Source: Zoroaster sp. YZ-2022
Taxonomy: Eukaryota; Echinodermata; Asteroidea; Forcipulatida; Zoroasteridae
Assembly (NCBI GenBank): GCA_029582265.1
Contig: CM055831.1
Span: 26,388,526 to 26,452,525, forward strand
Reading direction: 5' to 3'
DNA: 64,000 nt
Every line of letters starts with the position of its first letter. Position 1 is the stretch's first letter. The notes beneath the pieces are model-generated. The model saw only the letters and a program-made list of their open reading frames with translations, made no database searches and was not told the DNA's origin. A program made the position numbers and the translations under genes. This document shows, in pieces, positions 1 through 11,620 of this stretch.

Positions 1-1103
1 TTAAAACCAGACATCTAACAAAAAATCCAGTAAAACATATATTGACAGAATGATTAAAACCGAAATTGAATGTTACATCCTCAATTCATTACAATTATTA
101 GGTTTTCACTTCATCTATTGGTATACATACAAGAATTGTTGATGTCTTATTTAATTTCTTAAAACCGTTTAGTGAACCAACAACAAATCAATATTAAATA
201 AATATCTCATATAAAAACTTATTTTCTTCAAATTTTACCAAACATTTTCAAACGTTCCTGCTTAAAGATGCATGGCCAGTGTTATTTGGTATTTTAACAG
301 CAATTTCCAGCAATTATGCATTGCTATTTTACTTGTGAAAGGAAAAAGCCTGGTTTTACAGTAAATATGTACCAAAATTAATTGATGTTAGGTCCCCTCA
401 TAAATTGTTACTTCTATACCAAGATACGGACAACTATTGTTTTTTAAATTTCCAATTTCAAAGTATTTTTTTTATTTCTAAAAGGAAATTGCTGATAAAA
501 CACGGCGATACATCTTTAATCTCCAGTGTGTATTGTGGACCTGATTTGTCTCAACTATCATTTAACTTGTATCATATAGATATGTTTCAACAAGAAGACA
601 ATGTCTTATAATACATCATACACTGAATTAGGATTTTGTGATCCCACAACCTTGTGGAAGTACCGTATGGTAAAACTCAATCTGCTGAGTAGATGAACAA
701 AATCATAATCACTATATTCACTGCCCATAGAAGTCACTCCAAACATCTAAACAAACATGACAAATGTTAGCTTACCTCACAGTGGTTTTACTTTGTTTTA
801 TTGAAGCCAGTTGAACACAAAATACAGTAAATTTTTCTTGTTGAAGACAGAGCAAATGATGCTACATGTAACGTTAGGGCGGATCCCAAACAAAATGGCG
901 CTTGACAAACACAGTTCAGTTCCTGATAGACTACGTGACAAAGTCATTAGGTCATAGGTCTACCTGGCTGATATGTACAGTACACAGTGAATACAGTGTA
1001 CCATAATTGTTTGACTCAATGACGTATGCATATTGAACTTCATTGTGAAAGTTCAGCTGTGTTGCATGATGTTGTATATAATATTGTATCCTGCTTGTGT
1101 TGT

Positions 1104-1187
1104 AAAGTGTGAGTATAATCTACAGGATAGTATCCCATAGATTATACCATAGAGTAAGGTCCTTGCTATATGATTATACTCACACTT
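1104..1187. repeat. Conserved 16-bp stem hairpin, copy L
   Basis: AAGTGTGAGTATAATC pairs with GATTATACTCACACTT across about 50 bases. Also at 45784-45866 and 58776-58858 with the stem unchanged. Possibly a tiny inverted-repeat element. Confidence 0.7.
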
Positions 1188-1743
1188 GTTAATACAATAC
1201 AAATACTAACTTCTCTCTGACTTTTACCACTGCTGATAACTGCACTATTCATGACTGATAGGTGACTTCTCTGTAAATAATAACCAAAGCCCTTGTTGAA
1301 ACACTGAGACACAGTGAGGCTGATTCCTTGAAATGTCTGAGAAAGCTCTGACCACTGCCCAGCATTGTCAGGCTCTCATTGGTCAGGAGTTGCTAAATCC
1401 AGTTGCATTGTTATAAGTTTCTGGTCAATCCTCATAGGAGTAGTGTGATAAATTCATAGTCCCATTTAACCCATTGCCCTACACCCTTACATCATTGACT
1501 CTTTACTCTATGGGAGCTATAGAACTATGCTCAATATAATCATAGATCATTTTATTATTACAATAAACATGATCAAATATGAGTTATTTCATTCTCAAAT
1601 GTTGATATTGACCAATATTTGGGTTTGTGATGTGTCACCAATTCACTGTGATATAGATTTAGTGCAGGTAAAATGTACTTTATTTTAAAATGAAAATTCA
1701 AGATATTGAATTTGTACTAATATTTGTTTCTCTTTAATTTTTG

Positions 1744-1967
1744 TTAAAGGGGCAGTATTGCCATGATCAAAGCAGATTTTCAACAGGGCATGGAATCAGT
1801 GTTCTTGTTTAAGATGAACACAGTGACTGCAAATTACTGATTCATTTATGCAGCAGCAACAGTAATATGACCTTATCATGTGGAGTATTATTTTCAGTCA
1901 CTGAGTTAATCTAAAACTAGCACTCAGATTCCATGCCCTGTTGATCGTGATGATATTGTCCCTTTAA
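1744..1967. mobile_element. TTAA MITE (AGGGGCAGTATTG family), copy L
   Basis: TTAA at both ends; termini AGGGGCAGTATTGCCATGAT and ATCGTGATGATATTGTCCCT; the arms continue with CAACAGGGCATGGAATC and its complement. 216 bases, non-coding. The same family recurs at the matching places of M and R and at other sites. Confidence 0.85.
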
Positions 1968-2999
1968 TTAAGAATGAAACTGTCAGAAGTAGTTTGTAAT
2001 TTTAAGAAATGCTGTAGTCATGACTCAGGACAATGATACTGGGGAGTATTCATTTGAAATGATGGGGATTAGCAGGGAATGTTGGAGGAGGATGGTGGGA
2101 GAAGGTCATAAATTATTAACTTAGCTTCAGGGAAGAAGGGACTTTGTTTTAGTTGAATTGGTTTAGTTGGCCTGAAAATTGGAAAATTCATAAATGACTC
2201 AGAGGCAGTTTACACTAGGTTGAGGAATTCTGATTGGTTGAGATGTGATCACATGGTTGTTTAAGACCAGTCTTCATGTTGGTATCACTGCTTCTACAAG
2301 GATGCTTTCTCTCTTTGAACCAAGATGTACTAAGTTTCAGTTCAATGTGGAGTGAATTGAGAAAAAATGTTTAAATGTTTTACAGAAAACATTGCAGTAA
2401 ATGTTCTATTTTGTTCATTTGTTTAATGCAAGTACTTGAGATATAATTTATATTTCAAGTTAGCTGTCATATAATAATTTGGTCATTTTGTGTTCATGTC
2501 ATTACCAATGCTGTACCTTCCTTTTAAACAGTTGTGCAAAGTTCATTTGACTAAGACTACATTGTAATTGCGGTGACACCATGTGAAATGCTCAATTGAG
2601 TAGTAATTAGTTCTGAAAAGAACTGGAGGTACAACTCGACGTTTTATTTGAGATGCACCAGCTGCATCTGTGTTTCTGGATGCAAATTAGTCCAGTTTTT
2701 GGAACAAAAAGTTTTTTATATTTTTACAACAATATCAGGAGAGCATTCATGAATGGGAATAAAAGAGTGACACTTTGTCTTGACCTCAGGATAAATACCC
2801 CTGGGGTTGTGCCATGGGTAATTAAGGACATTATTCATGGTTTGCTGGTTCTTTATCCCTGCATGTGGCCGTGACACAATCGGTCTTTATCCTGTCATCA
2901 ACACCATGCATTGAATTTTGAATCCAATTGTCATGTTTTCAGTTAGATATTTCTATTTCTAATATTGATTCAGTAATGTTAAATTTTTATGTTTTGAGT

Positions 3000-3200
3000 T
3001 CAGAGCAGATTTTAAACAGGGCATGTAATTGGTGTCCTAGTTTAAGATGACCAAAGTGACTGAAAATTACTGGCTCCTTCATACAGCAACACCAGCAATG
3101 GTAATATGACCTTATCATATAGGATATTAGTTTCAGTCAATGAGTTTATCTAAAACAAGCACTCCGTTTGATCGTGACGATACCTCGTTAAGCTAGGTGT
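3000..3200. mobile_element. Second MITE of the same family, decayed, copy L
   Basis: Keeps AACAGGGCATGTAATTGG and the GATCGTGACGATAC end but has lost the left terminus. Equivalent to about 56810-57010 in R and 43897-44103 in M. Confidence 0.75.
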
Positions 3201-4341
3201 CATGCAAAATTTGTGTAATTATTTTAATATTATAACTTGATCTCATGGTCATGAAAATATTGTCTCTTAGGCCTATTGGCTTGAATCTTAACGATATTTA
3301 AATTCTTTTGAAACAATCTTCCTACAGATCATTCTGGTTGGGTAATTTGAATAACATGATAGCTTCAATGTAGCATGCTGCCCGCTTTCTGTCAGCAATG
3401 ACCATGATAACATCAGATTGTGGTGTAGCTCGTTGTACAGGATGTGTCAACTTGTTCAGGGATTTTTGTGAAACTTGATGGTAAGCATGTTCAATATTTT
3501 GTGTGTTTCTGAGGACTAAGAATCACTGAGTTGACATTTCAAAAGGTCATTGCAGGAAAGTTTAGTTCTTAGTAAAAAATCCCTCATTCCAAAAGAGCTG
3601 ATATTAGCTTTCTTTTAATGCGAACCTGAATTCAGTTGTTGACCGAACTACTCCCAAACATCCTTGACTCAATTCCAACTTCATCACCACTGTGTAGCTC
3701 CGCTATTTATCGCCCAGAAATGTTATGGAGGATGTGAGCCAAAGTCAAAGCAGATCGATGATTCCAAATTGTCTTGAAGGGGAGGGAAGGCTGTAAATTT
3801 TAATACAAATTTGTGGAATGCAAGAAATACCTGATGACGGTGAACCAGTAATAACATTAATGGGTTTTTGGTCCATCCCCCCCCCCCCCCCCCCCGATAA
3901 ACCCATGGTACACAACCAAAAGAAATGAAAATGATTCAAAGTTATACATTCATAGATATGATTTATTCACATCATTTATTTTGTTCACAAAATTAGATTT
4001 GTACAATATTTTATTTTGATTAGATCTATGTACATGCAGAGAGAGCTTTATGGATTGCAATATGAATGACAAGTAAATTAAATCTTATTGAAACTAAATT
4101 GAACTTAATCAACAATCACATAATAATAGTCAATAAACCAAAAGTCTCTAGATGATATACCAGTAATTAAAGGAGAGATTGTGAAACAAATGTCCTTGAA
4201 AGTCTGCAAATGAATATTTATGTTGAAATTCATCAGCAAAGAAACATTAGAGCACAAGTTTGAGGTTTTCAGTGGCTTGAAATTTAGTTACTCCATTGAG
4301 GAATGGACAAATTGTGGAATTACAAAACAATAATAATTTCC

Positions 4342-5562
4342 TTAACCTGCAAGTGCTTAAACTGCCAGCAGCCTACTGGTCAATTAAGCATTTTTGTTAA
4401 TTATTCTGCGTATGAAATTAGTTGAAACCCCATTTTCCTTGACTTTGTACATTATACGCTTGAGAAACATATTGCAGAGTTTGAGTGGCCACCATGCAGT
4501 CGTTTAGGAGTGGCATTGTTTACAAGTAGGGTCAGGCGAGGTCAGCTCCCAAGGGATTTCCCCATTGAAATTGTACACAAAGCAACATAATCCTTAGAGG
4601 TAATTGACCCAGCTGCCAGACAGGCTACTGTCAACGAGCGTTTGATACATGTACGTTTTTTATGAATGAGTTGTTTACTACTAGGTCTGTGGAGGGGTTG
4701 GGGGGGAGGTTAGGGGCGGGGCTTTGAAGCAAGCCTGACTGAAAACAGCTGTTTGACTTGGCTGTAAACGACTGTTTGACTCACGTGTCGTGAAGGGAGC
4801 TATGTCTGGAAGTAATAATTGTTTGGCACGCCAAGCATAGCGTATCTAGCTATAAACGGAGGAAGAGTAGGTTTTGACTGCCCATTTAGCCACCCCCCCC
4901 CCATCCCCCCTTTTTTTCCATGGTGGGAGGTGGGTTTTCAAAGTGTAAACATGGAGCTATAAAAAAAGGATGGTGTAAACAAATCAGTGGACCTTGAAAA
5001 TGCCAGGGGACATGGTGGACAGACATGATTTATTCAGCTCTATGGTTTATTACAACAGTCGTACAGTGAGACAAGGGACACTGAAGGGGAATCTGGTACC
5101 CTGTAGCTCATGTAACCAAAAATAATAACAAACATAACAGGGGGTTATTTTCGGACATAAAGAAAAAGAAAAACCTACTGCCCCCCCTGCAAAAAATCAT
5201 GAATCCTCCCCTGAAAAGGGTGGAAATATATTATGGGAATTCCGACGCGGATCCAGGGGTGGGGGGAGTGGGTGGGGGAGGGGGAAAAAAAACCAAATAA
5301 TACAAAACATAACAGGTGGTTATTATCAGAAAAAAAAAAAAATGAAAATCTTGACCCCCCACCCTGCCCTCCCCCCCCCTTAAAAATTCCTGGATCCGCC
5401 CCTGAAATGGTTATATACAACCTCTAGACTATCTGAAAGAATGTGGGAATGCTAGGAGAACGATTATGCAACGGTACATGCCCCCATTCATTGAGTTACG
5501 CGTGCCAGTTGTCGACTGGCAGCTCCTGTTATAGTGTACAAAAACGGATCGCGCGCACTTAA
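4342..5562. mobile_element. 1.2 kb insertion in copy L flanked by TTAA
   Basis: R has one TTAA at the corresponding site (55625-55628); L has TTAA at 4342-4345 and 5559-5562 with 1213 bases between. Clear terminal inverted repeats were not found. Contents: several G or C tracts and, at about 5190-5405, a repeat with GGATCC-containing ends (CGCGGATCCAGGGGTGGGG and CCTGGATCCGCCCCTG). Open frames there (5175-5420, 5233-5427) are glycine/proline runs from these tracts. Confidence 0.7.
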
Positions 5563-6903
5563 GGGAGGTTACACATAGTTTTACATATAATGTACTTGGT
5601 GTAAAGTTGATGATGGAATCAAACATCTCTTGAAATCTTTCTGTCTGAGGAACTATCATATAAATACAAATTTATGAAATCATTTCTTGACTGAATTTCT
5701 GACTGAATGAGACACAAAATTTTAATAAATACAAACAATTTAAAGGTATTTTCACTATTTTGACATTAAAGACACAACCTCATTAAGCTGAAACTTTCAC
5801 AGGTTGGTTGATAAATGCAGATCTTGAAAGTAAGCAAACTTGTAGAAGAAATTTAACAAAAGTGTAACCTCCCTGTACAAATACATTCATTCAGAAATAG
5901 AATTGGATTGACCTTATTAAGAAGGTGCATTAGATTCCAACAATTGATAAAAGTACACAAGACTTGAATATAAACATTACATAGTATCATGCGTGTCACC
6001 AGGAATTTCATTATGAGTTGAACATTTGTAAATGTATTCAAATGTTCACATTATCACGCAAATTGTTTTGTTTTTTTTTAGAAAAGAAGTGGCATCTTTG
6101 CTTCTTCATTAAAATATAGAATCCAAATCTAGAAGGAGATTTGTTCACATCCTTCAAACCTCCCTGGTGATGCACATGAGTATGATGAACTGTAGCAACT
6201 AAATAAATGACAGTATAATGAAGGTCATTACCCTCATTGAAGACTCTACAAGAGACTGGATCCACATGGAATCATGCTCATATATATAGATAATGTACAG
6301 TGCTTAGTACATTTTGTATTTATATCAACCAACTTCTACAAGGTATAATTATATGACAAAATACCCAAAGCAGGGAGGAGGGGCTTCATCCCCCAAGGCC
6401 CCCCATACCCCCTGGATCTGAAATTGGAAGTTATTTGGGCTTGGGACAGGAAAACCTCAAAACAGTTTGTTCATTGCAATGTATACAATTAAGCTTATTA
6501 CACAATTGATGAAGATTATCATTTGTAAAAGTGTTCAATATAATGTATAAAGCTAATTATTAATGCTTATTGTTGAAAAGTAAATTTAAATCAAGACAAA
6601 TGAAGCTCCTCTTTTGTAATTTCACAAGTTATTATGTTGAATTAGTTGCTCATTTATGAGATTAAGAGTCATGGGTTTCCTGAAGGTAATTTCTGTCTGG
6701 AATGGGACAGAAATGATTGCATAGAAACCTACAGTGCTTTGGTTAGAAACTGTGAATGAGATTTCACAACTTGTTTCCAAATGAAACATTGACTGGTCAA
6801 TTGTTTATATGCAATTCTTGATTGTCATTTAGTATTCATACACATGATGACATTTTACAAACAGTGTATCAAGAATGTACTATTCATTTTTATTTCCCTC
6901 CAG

Positions 6904-7015
6904 GTTGACGGCATGACAACCCTTCTAATTGACCTGATTAGAGGTCAACAAGAAACAGTGTCAGCAAGAAACATCCTCAACCAAGAGAGATCAGCTCAGG
7001 ATGCTCCAACAAAAG
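6904..7015 (+). CDS. 112-nt internal exon of an unrecognised gene, copy L
   Basis: Preceded by a pyrimidine-rich acceptor (TTTATTTCCCTCCAG) and followed by GTAAGA. The frame, open through the exon, reads VDGMTTLLIDLIRGQQETVS and then ARNILNQERSAQDAPTK, phase 0 in and phase 1 out. In the three copies the substitutions are two silent third-position changes and one codon that reads Gly, Ser or Asp, with no indels, a coding-like pattern. I do not recognise the family. It runs towards the 3' end of the TRIM gene. No partner exon could be identified with confidence. Confidence 0.5.
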
Positions 7016-7891
7016 GTAAGAGGAAGAAAACTAGACTTGTATAAGGTGCAGCTCAGGTGTAGAATATAACCTTTCCATTATGCAACTCTGTACAAGGGTG
7101 GATCCAGAGGGGGACAAGAGAGGGTATAGACCTTTCTTTTGCTATGTCACAATTGTAGTTTTTGTCAACTGGTGAGTGGCAAACAATGGGTTGCCATCAG
7201 TGAAAACAAAGAAAGTATTGACAAGATATTGACATATGAATAATTCAAGAGTAACATTTACAAATCAACAGACAATGTCAAAAGCAAAATGAGGGGAAAT
7301 CCCTCTTAAAGATGCATCAACCATATTTGTAACTTTTTCACCAGTGATTCCTGGCAACTTTCTTTTAATATCAGAAATAAATAAAAATGTATTTTTCTCA
7401 TAGAAAGGCAACCAAATACTTAACAATTACAAATGAAATATAACAAATAAATAAATGCGTTCCAATGCGCAAGATGTGTTTCCAAATCGCTCTTGATTTT
7501 CGCAAAATTTTCTCCTGTTTTATGCTTTGAAGGATCTCCGCACTGGGGCCCAGAAAAACTTTTTTATTCCCGACGCGAACTGGTTAAAGAAATCATTCAA
7601 GATTATGGTAAAGAGAAATCACATCATCAAAAACAACAACAAATTGATTTACAGAGAAGATACAATGCTCTTATAGATAACCCTAACTCAAATGCTGATA
7701 TCATTAAAGATTTAGAGATTCAGCTCAAAAACTATGAGATGGATGAATGGTCCAAAGCTAAAGTTAGAGTTAGGAATACTATTAAAGATGAAAGTGAAAA
7801 AGCTTCTAAATTCTTCCTGAATCTGGAAAAACAACAAATACAAAATAGTAAAATTGATAAGTTGATTAATTCTGAAGGAAAATATGTTGAT

Positions 7892-7978
7892 CTGTGGGAC
7901 CCTGTGGATGCCTTGTGCATTTCATTTACACCTGTGTAAAGAGCGCTATATAAATGTTCAGATTATTATTTATTATTT
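7892..7978 (+). mobile_element. Short SINE-like insertion in the L LINE only
   Basis: About 87 bases interrupt the LINE between ATATGTTGAT and CAACCTTATAC; copy M has the uninterrupted sequence. The insert ends GAGCGCTATATAAATGTTCA followed by an ATT-rich tail, the style of 3' tail seen on the other SINEs and the LINE end in this window. It entered after L and M separated. Confidence 0.7.
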
Positions 7979-10298
7979 ATCAACCTTATACTATGTTAGA
8001 TTGCGCCAATGACTTCTATTCTGATCTGTATAAAGCAGAAGTCATTTCTACTGAGCATTTAAATGACATTACATTAAAAATTGAGAAAAAACATATTCCG
8101 AATAATATTTATTGTGATCTAGAAAGAGATATTACGGCATATGAGGTCAAAGTAGCTCTCTGGATGGGCTTACGGTGGAATTTTATCAGACTTATTGGAA
8201 CACTATTGGTTCTGATATCTTAGAAGTGTATAATCATTGTTTCAAAAATGGCCATTTGTGTAACTCTATGAATTCTGCTTTAATCAGACTTATTTATAAA
8301 AACAGGGGAAACAGGTGTGAATTAAAAAACTGGCACCCTATCAGTTTACTCACTGTAGACTATAAGATTTTATCCAAAGTTATTACGAATAGATTAAAAC
8401 TTATTATGCCTCTCCTCATAGGAGAAGAACAAACTTGCAGGGTTGTCGGAAGGAAAATTCAAGACAATCTTATGGTCTTGCATGATGCTATCGATTATAT
8501 TAATTTAGATAATTTGGAGGCCGCTCTCATTAGTATAGATCAAGAGAAGGCTTTTGATAGAATTAGTTGGAATTACATGTTTACTGTTTATATGACGAAA
8601 ATGGGGATTCCTCCGTCTTTGATTAAGTGGGTTAAACTGTTGTATAGTAATCCTAATTGTAATATCATAATTAATAATTTTATTGGCTCTCCAGTTACAG
8701 TCTATCAGGGGATCAGGGTGTCCTCTGTTTCCACTTCTTTACTCTATATGTGCGGAAGGGCTAGCGAGTTTGGTTAGAACAGATTGTAACTTAAACGGCA
8801 TTATTACGCCTGAAGGTAAAAGTAGTATTCGGTTAATACAACACTGATACTACATTCTTTGTCAGTGATAACAATGAATTTGATTCTATTCAGAACATTC
8901 TTAATACCTATTGTAAAGGTAGTGGGTCTAAACTCAATGTAGAAAAGTCTAAAGGTTTGTGGCTCGGGAAATGGAATAATAGAACTGATAAACCGTGTAA
9001 CTTTCAGTGGTGTAATAAGCTCAAAATCTTAGGGATTATTGTTGGGAACGATGTCACACCATTTGATAATTGGGAGCCAAGAATAAATAAAATCCATTCT
9101 ACTTTAGATAAATGGTCTAAACGTAATTTAAATTATAATGGAAACGTTGTTATTGTAAATAATTTGGTTGGATCAGGTATTAATTACCTGGGCAGTGTCA
9201 TAGCTTGTCCGGTAGAAGTTATTAAGAAAATGAGTGACATAATTTGGAAATTCTTTTGGGATGGTAAAATTGAAAAAATTAAGAGGAGTACAGTCACCGG
9301 TCCGAAAGAATTTGGGGGAATGGGTCTTGTTGACGTTAACTGCAAATTAATGAGTCTTAAGTTGAATTGGTTGGCGTGCTACTCCTCCTCACAAGGGAAA
9401 TGGAAATTATTTTTTGACTATTGGATTAATAAAGCTAGCAATTTACTGACCATTTGGGATGATACATTTTTGCCATTCTATAGAGATCTTATCCTCGCAT
9501 TTGAAAAGGTTGGGAGAAAGTTAGATTGTAATTTTTCGAGTGTCCTAGAAACCAGAAATGTTCCTTTATGGAATAATGTTAGAGTCACAAAAGATAATTC
9601 TACTTTTGGTGGCCCCTTGCTTAAATCAGTTGGTATTCGTAAGATTAAAGATGTTTCTAGAGAGGGAAAACAGCATATTGATTATAACTTGATTGAAGAA
9701 AAGAGAGAAGGACCAGCTAACCACATATGTAATTGGCTAGTTATTAATGATGAGGATAACCAGTCTACTCTGATTCATAAAACTAACACTAAGTCTAATT
9801 ATGTTAATTTGATTCTTTAGAAATGTTTTGTTCCTAGAGTCCAAACGATTTGGCAAAATATCTTTCTTTTAAGTCATGATCTCGAATGGTCTTTGATATG
9901 GAAAAGCGGTTTTAAAAATTTTCTAATGGATCCTGATGATAAACAGTTTTTGTATAAATTAAAACACATAGAATCTTATCTACCAAGGATGTTTTGTATA
10001 AAATTGGCATCGTTCAGGAATTGACCTGTCCCCTTTGTAATATGGAAGAAGAATCTCACGAACATCTCTTTATTTATTGTACTAGCACTATAGAAGCCTG
10101 GATCTCTGTTGAACATTTGCTCAGAAAATATTCGGGAAACAAAAATTTTTACTTGAATGACACTAACAGAATTCTGGGATATAAATTAAAACCGGTTCAG
10201 GTTGTCATCGTAGTTAAAATGCTTAGACAAATTTGAAATATTCGGTGTAAAAAAGTTTTGACAATTATTCTACACCTGCGGAAATCGACATCATTAAG

Positions 10299-10675
10299 CA
10301 ATTCAGAAAGAATTGATTTAATTTTGCCCTACACCGATGTGTGTATAGCACTGTATGCTCAGTGCTTTCCGAGTGTCTGTGAAAAAACCACACAGGCGAC
10401 TCGGGCGGGATTCGAACCCACGACCTCCTGCTTACTAGTGCAGACGTCTTAACCTCTCGACCACCGAGCTTGCCCGATGACGATTGGCCGGCTAGAATTC
10501 TATATAGCAGCGGGTTCCGTGATATATATAGATTGGTGAAATTCTTGCGTCGGGAGATAAACAATTGATTTAATTTTGCCCTACATGTGCTATACACACG
10601 TCGGTGTAGGGCAAAATTAAATCAATTGTTTATCTCCCGACGCAAGAATTTCACCAATCTATACAATTCAGAAAG
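10299..10675 (-). mobile_element. tRNA-containing composite foldback/SINE element, copy L
   Basis: Flanked by the 12-bp target duplication CAATTCAGAAAG at 10299-10310 and 10664-10675. It contains a tRNA-like segment (10395-10471, minus strand) with a B box GGTTCGAATCC and an A-box-like TGGTCGAGAGG. Next to it is a near-perfect palindrome (10527-10663) whose arms include GATTGGTGAAATTCTTGCGT and TTTAATTTTGCCCTACA. That last sequence also forms the outer end at 10311-10335. Inserted in the LINE 3' region before the L/M duplication. Confidence 0.8.
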
Positions 10676-10994
10676 AGTTTAAAACATTTCATTTGTATGG
10701 AAAAGAGCAGAATGAAGTCATAGTTTTTCGAATCATGTTATACCAGAAATAATGCTTTTATCATGACTATGAATTTCATTTTCAAATGAATGTCTTAAAT
10801 TTTAACTTCCTGTTTGGAACAGAAGTAAAGGTCAGCTGTAGCTCAAACACCTAATGATACAAGATTAATTCTATAGAGTGACATTGATACTCAAGATTCT
10901 ACATTACATGTTTGGGTAACATATCTTGAAGAGGACATTTCACCATTATGATGATGACAAGGGAGATTGCCAGTCAGCAGCATGTTGGATTACA

Positions 10995-11620
10995 TCACAT
11001 TATGTGATATATCTTCACTGAGTACCAGTCTGCTACTACCAGCTGATGACGCCTATCTGCAGTGAATTTGATTCCTATGGGCCAGTACAGATCGTGAGTT
11101 ATACATGTGATGAATCTACCTTCATCATCATAATGGTGAATATGACCAGTGTTACAATTCCCATTGTGCATTACAATGTATATGCCTGATCTGTCACAGC
11201 ATACACCAGTGCAGTATTTAACTTGCTGACCATTGACTGTTGGTTTGATTGTGAGTAATGAAGTACCATTGCTATCAACAATGTCTACTTGATGTTGGTC
11301 ATGACCACTGACTACAACTCTATTATTATTATCAATGGCCAGGAAGTAAGGTCTTGTCTTGACTGACATAGTGTGGATGAGCGAGCCATCAGTGGGGCTG
11401 TGCTCGCTCACCACCATCCTCTTCACATCACCTATTATGATGTTACCCTTATTATTTACTGCTACACTCCAGAGGTCCACTGCTGTCTTCCCTACCTCAC
11501 TATGAGGCACTGTGTGGAAGTCAAAGGCAAGTGTGCCATCATTGTTGTACATCTTGATGACATTGTTGGTGTCATCCACAACCACTAAGTGATTGTGTGT
11601 AGCTGCAATGCCAAATGGAC
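10995..11620 (-). CDS. TRIM-NHL gene copy L, exon 2 (NHL repeats, stop)
   Basis: About 208 residues of NHL-type beta-propeller blades, with recurring patterns such as LVVVDDTNNVIKMYNNDG, VVVSGHDQHQVDIVDSNG and LVVADWYSVKIYHIM, followed by TGA at 10995-10997. The acceptor is a T-rich tract ending in CAG (minus strand, 11621-11623), in phase 1 with the exon 1 donor across a 1.24 kb intron. It differs from M exon 2 by a handful of residues (for example HDQ against HYQ, and one extra Asn). Convergent with the opposite-strand 112-nt exon at 6904-7015. Confidence 0.85.

Larger units (their letters stand above)
1..6903. other. Non-coding flank of copy L
   Basis: Apart from the listed MITEs, hairpin and TTAA insertion I see no gene. 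Short frames here (405-611, 2653-2874, 6038-6265) are not supported: their counterparts in M or R carry indels that are not multiples of three or simply drift. The stretch 885-960 contains AAACAAAATGGCGCTTGACA, kept in four copies across the window. Confidence 0.6.
7440..10850 (+). mobile_element. Tx1/L1-like LINE, 5'-truncated and dead, in copy L
   Basis: Absent from the matching place in R, which defines its limits. It has no endonuclease domain; the sequence starts in the linker before RT (7580-7890). The RT fingers/palm region spans 8175-8777, with NWHPISLL, then SIDQEKAFDRISW (motif A aspartate) and a degraded YQGIRV block. The catalytic [FY]ADD box near 8840 reads Y-N-T-D, so one aspartate is lost. 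The thumb and C-terminal region follow (8957-9820), then a zf-RVT-like CPLCNMEEESHEHLFIYC at about 10030-10080. Stops and shifts break it into at least five frames. A tRNA-containing element is nested at its 3' end and a short insertion lies at 7892-7978. Confidence 0.85.

Noticed and set aside
3360..3482. Possible exon before a GATGGTAAGC donor, partner of the 112-nt exon
   Set aside because: The frame needed to join the 112-nt exon in phase contains a stop, and the other frames do not fit the phase.
5175..5427. Glycine- or proline-rich frames on both strands
   Set aside because: Produced by G and C tracts inside a repeat with GGATCC-containing ends; low complexity and absent from R.
10395..10471. 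Functional tRNA gene (also 38713-38789)
   Set aside because: A and B boxes are present, but the anticodon stem and acceptor stem pair poorly and the segment lies inside a mobile element copied with a LINE.
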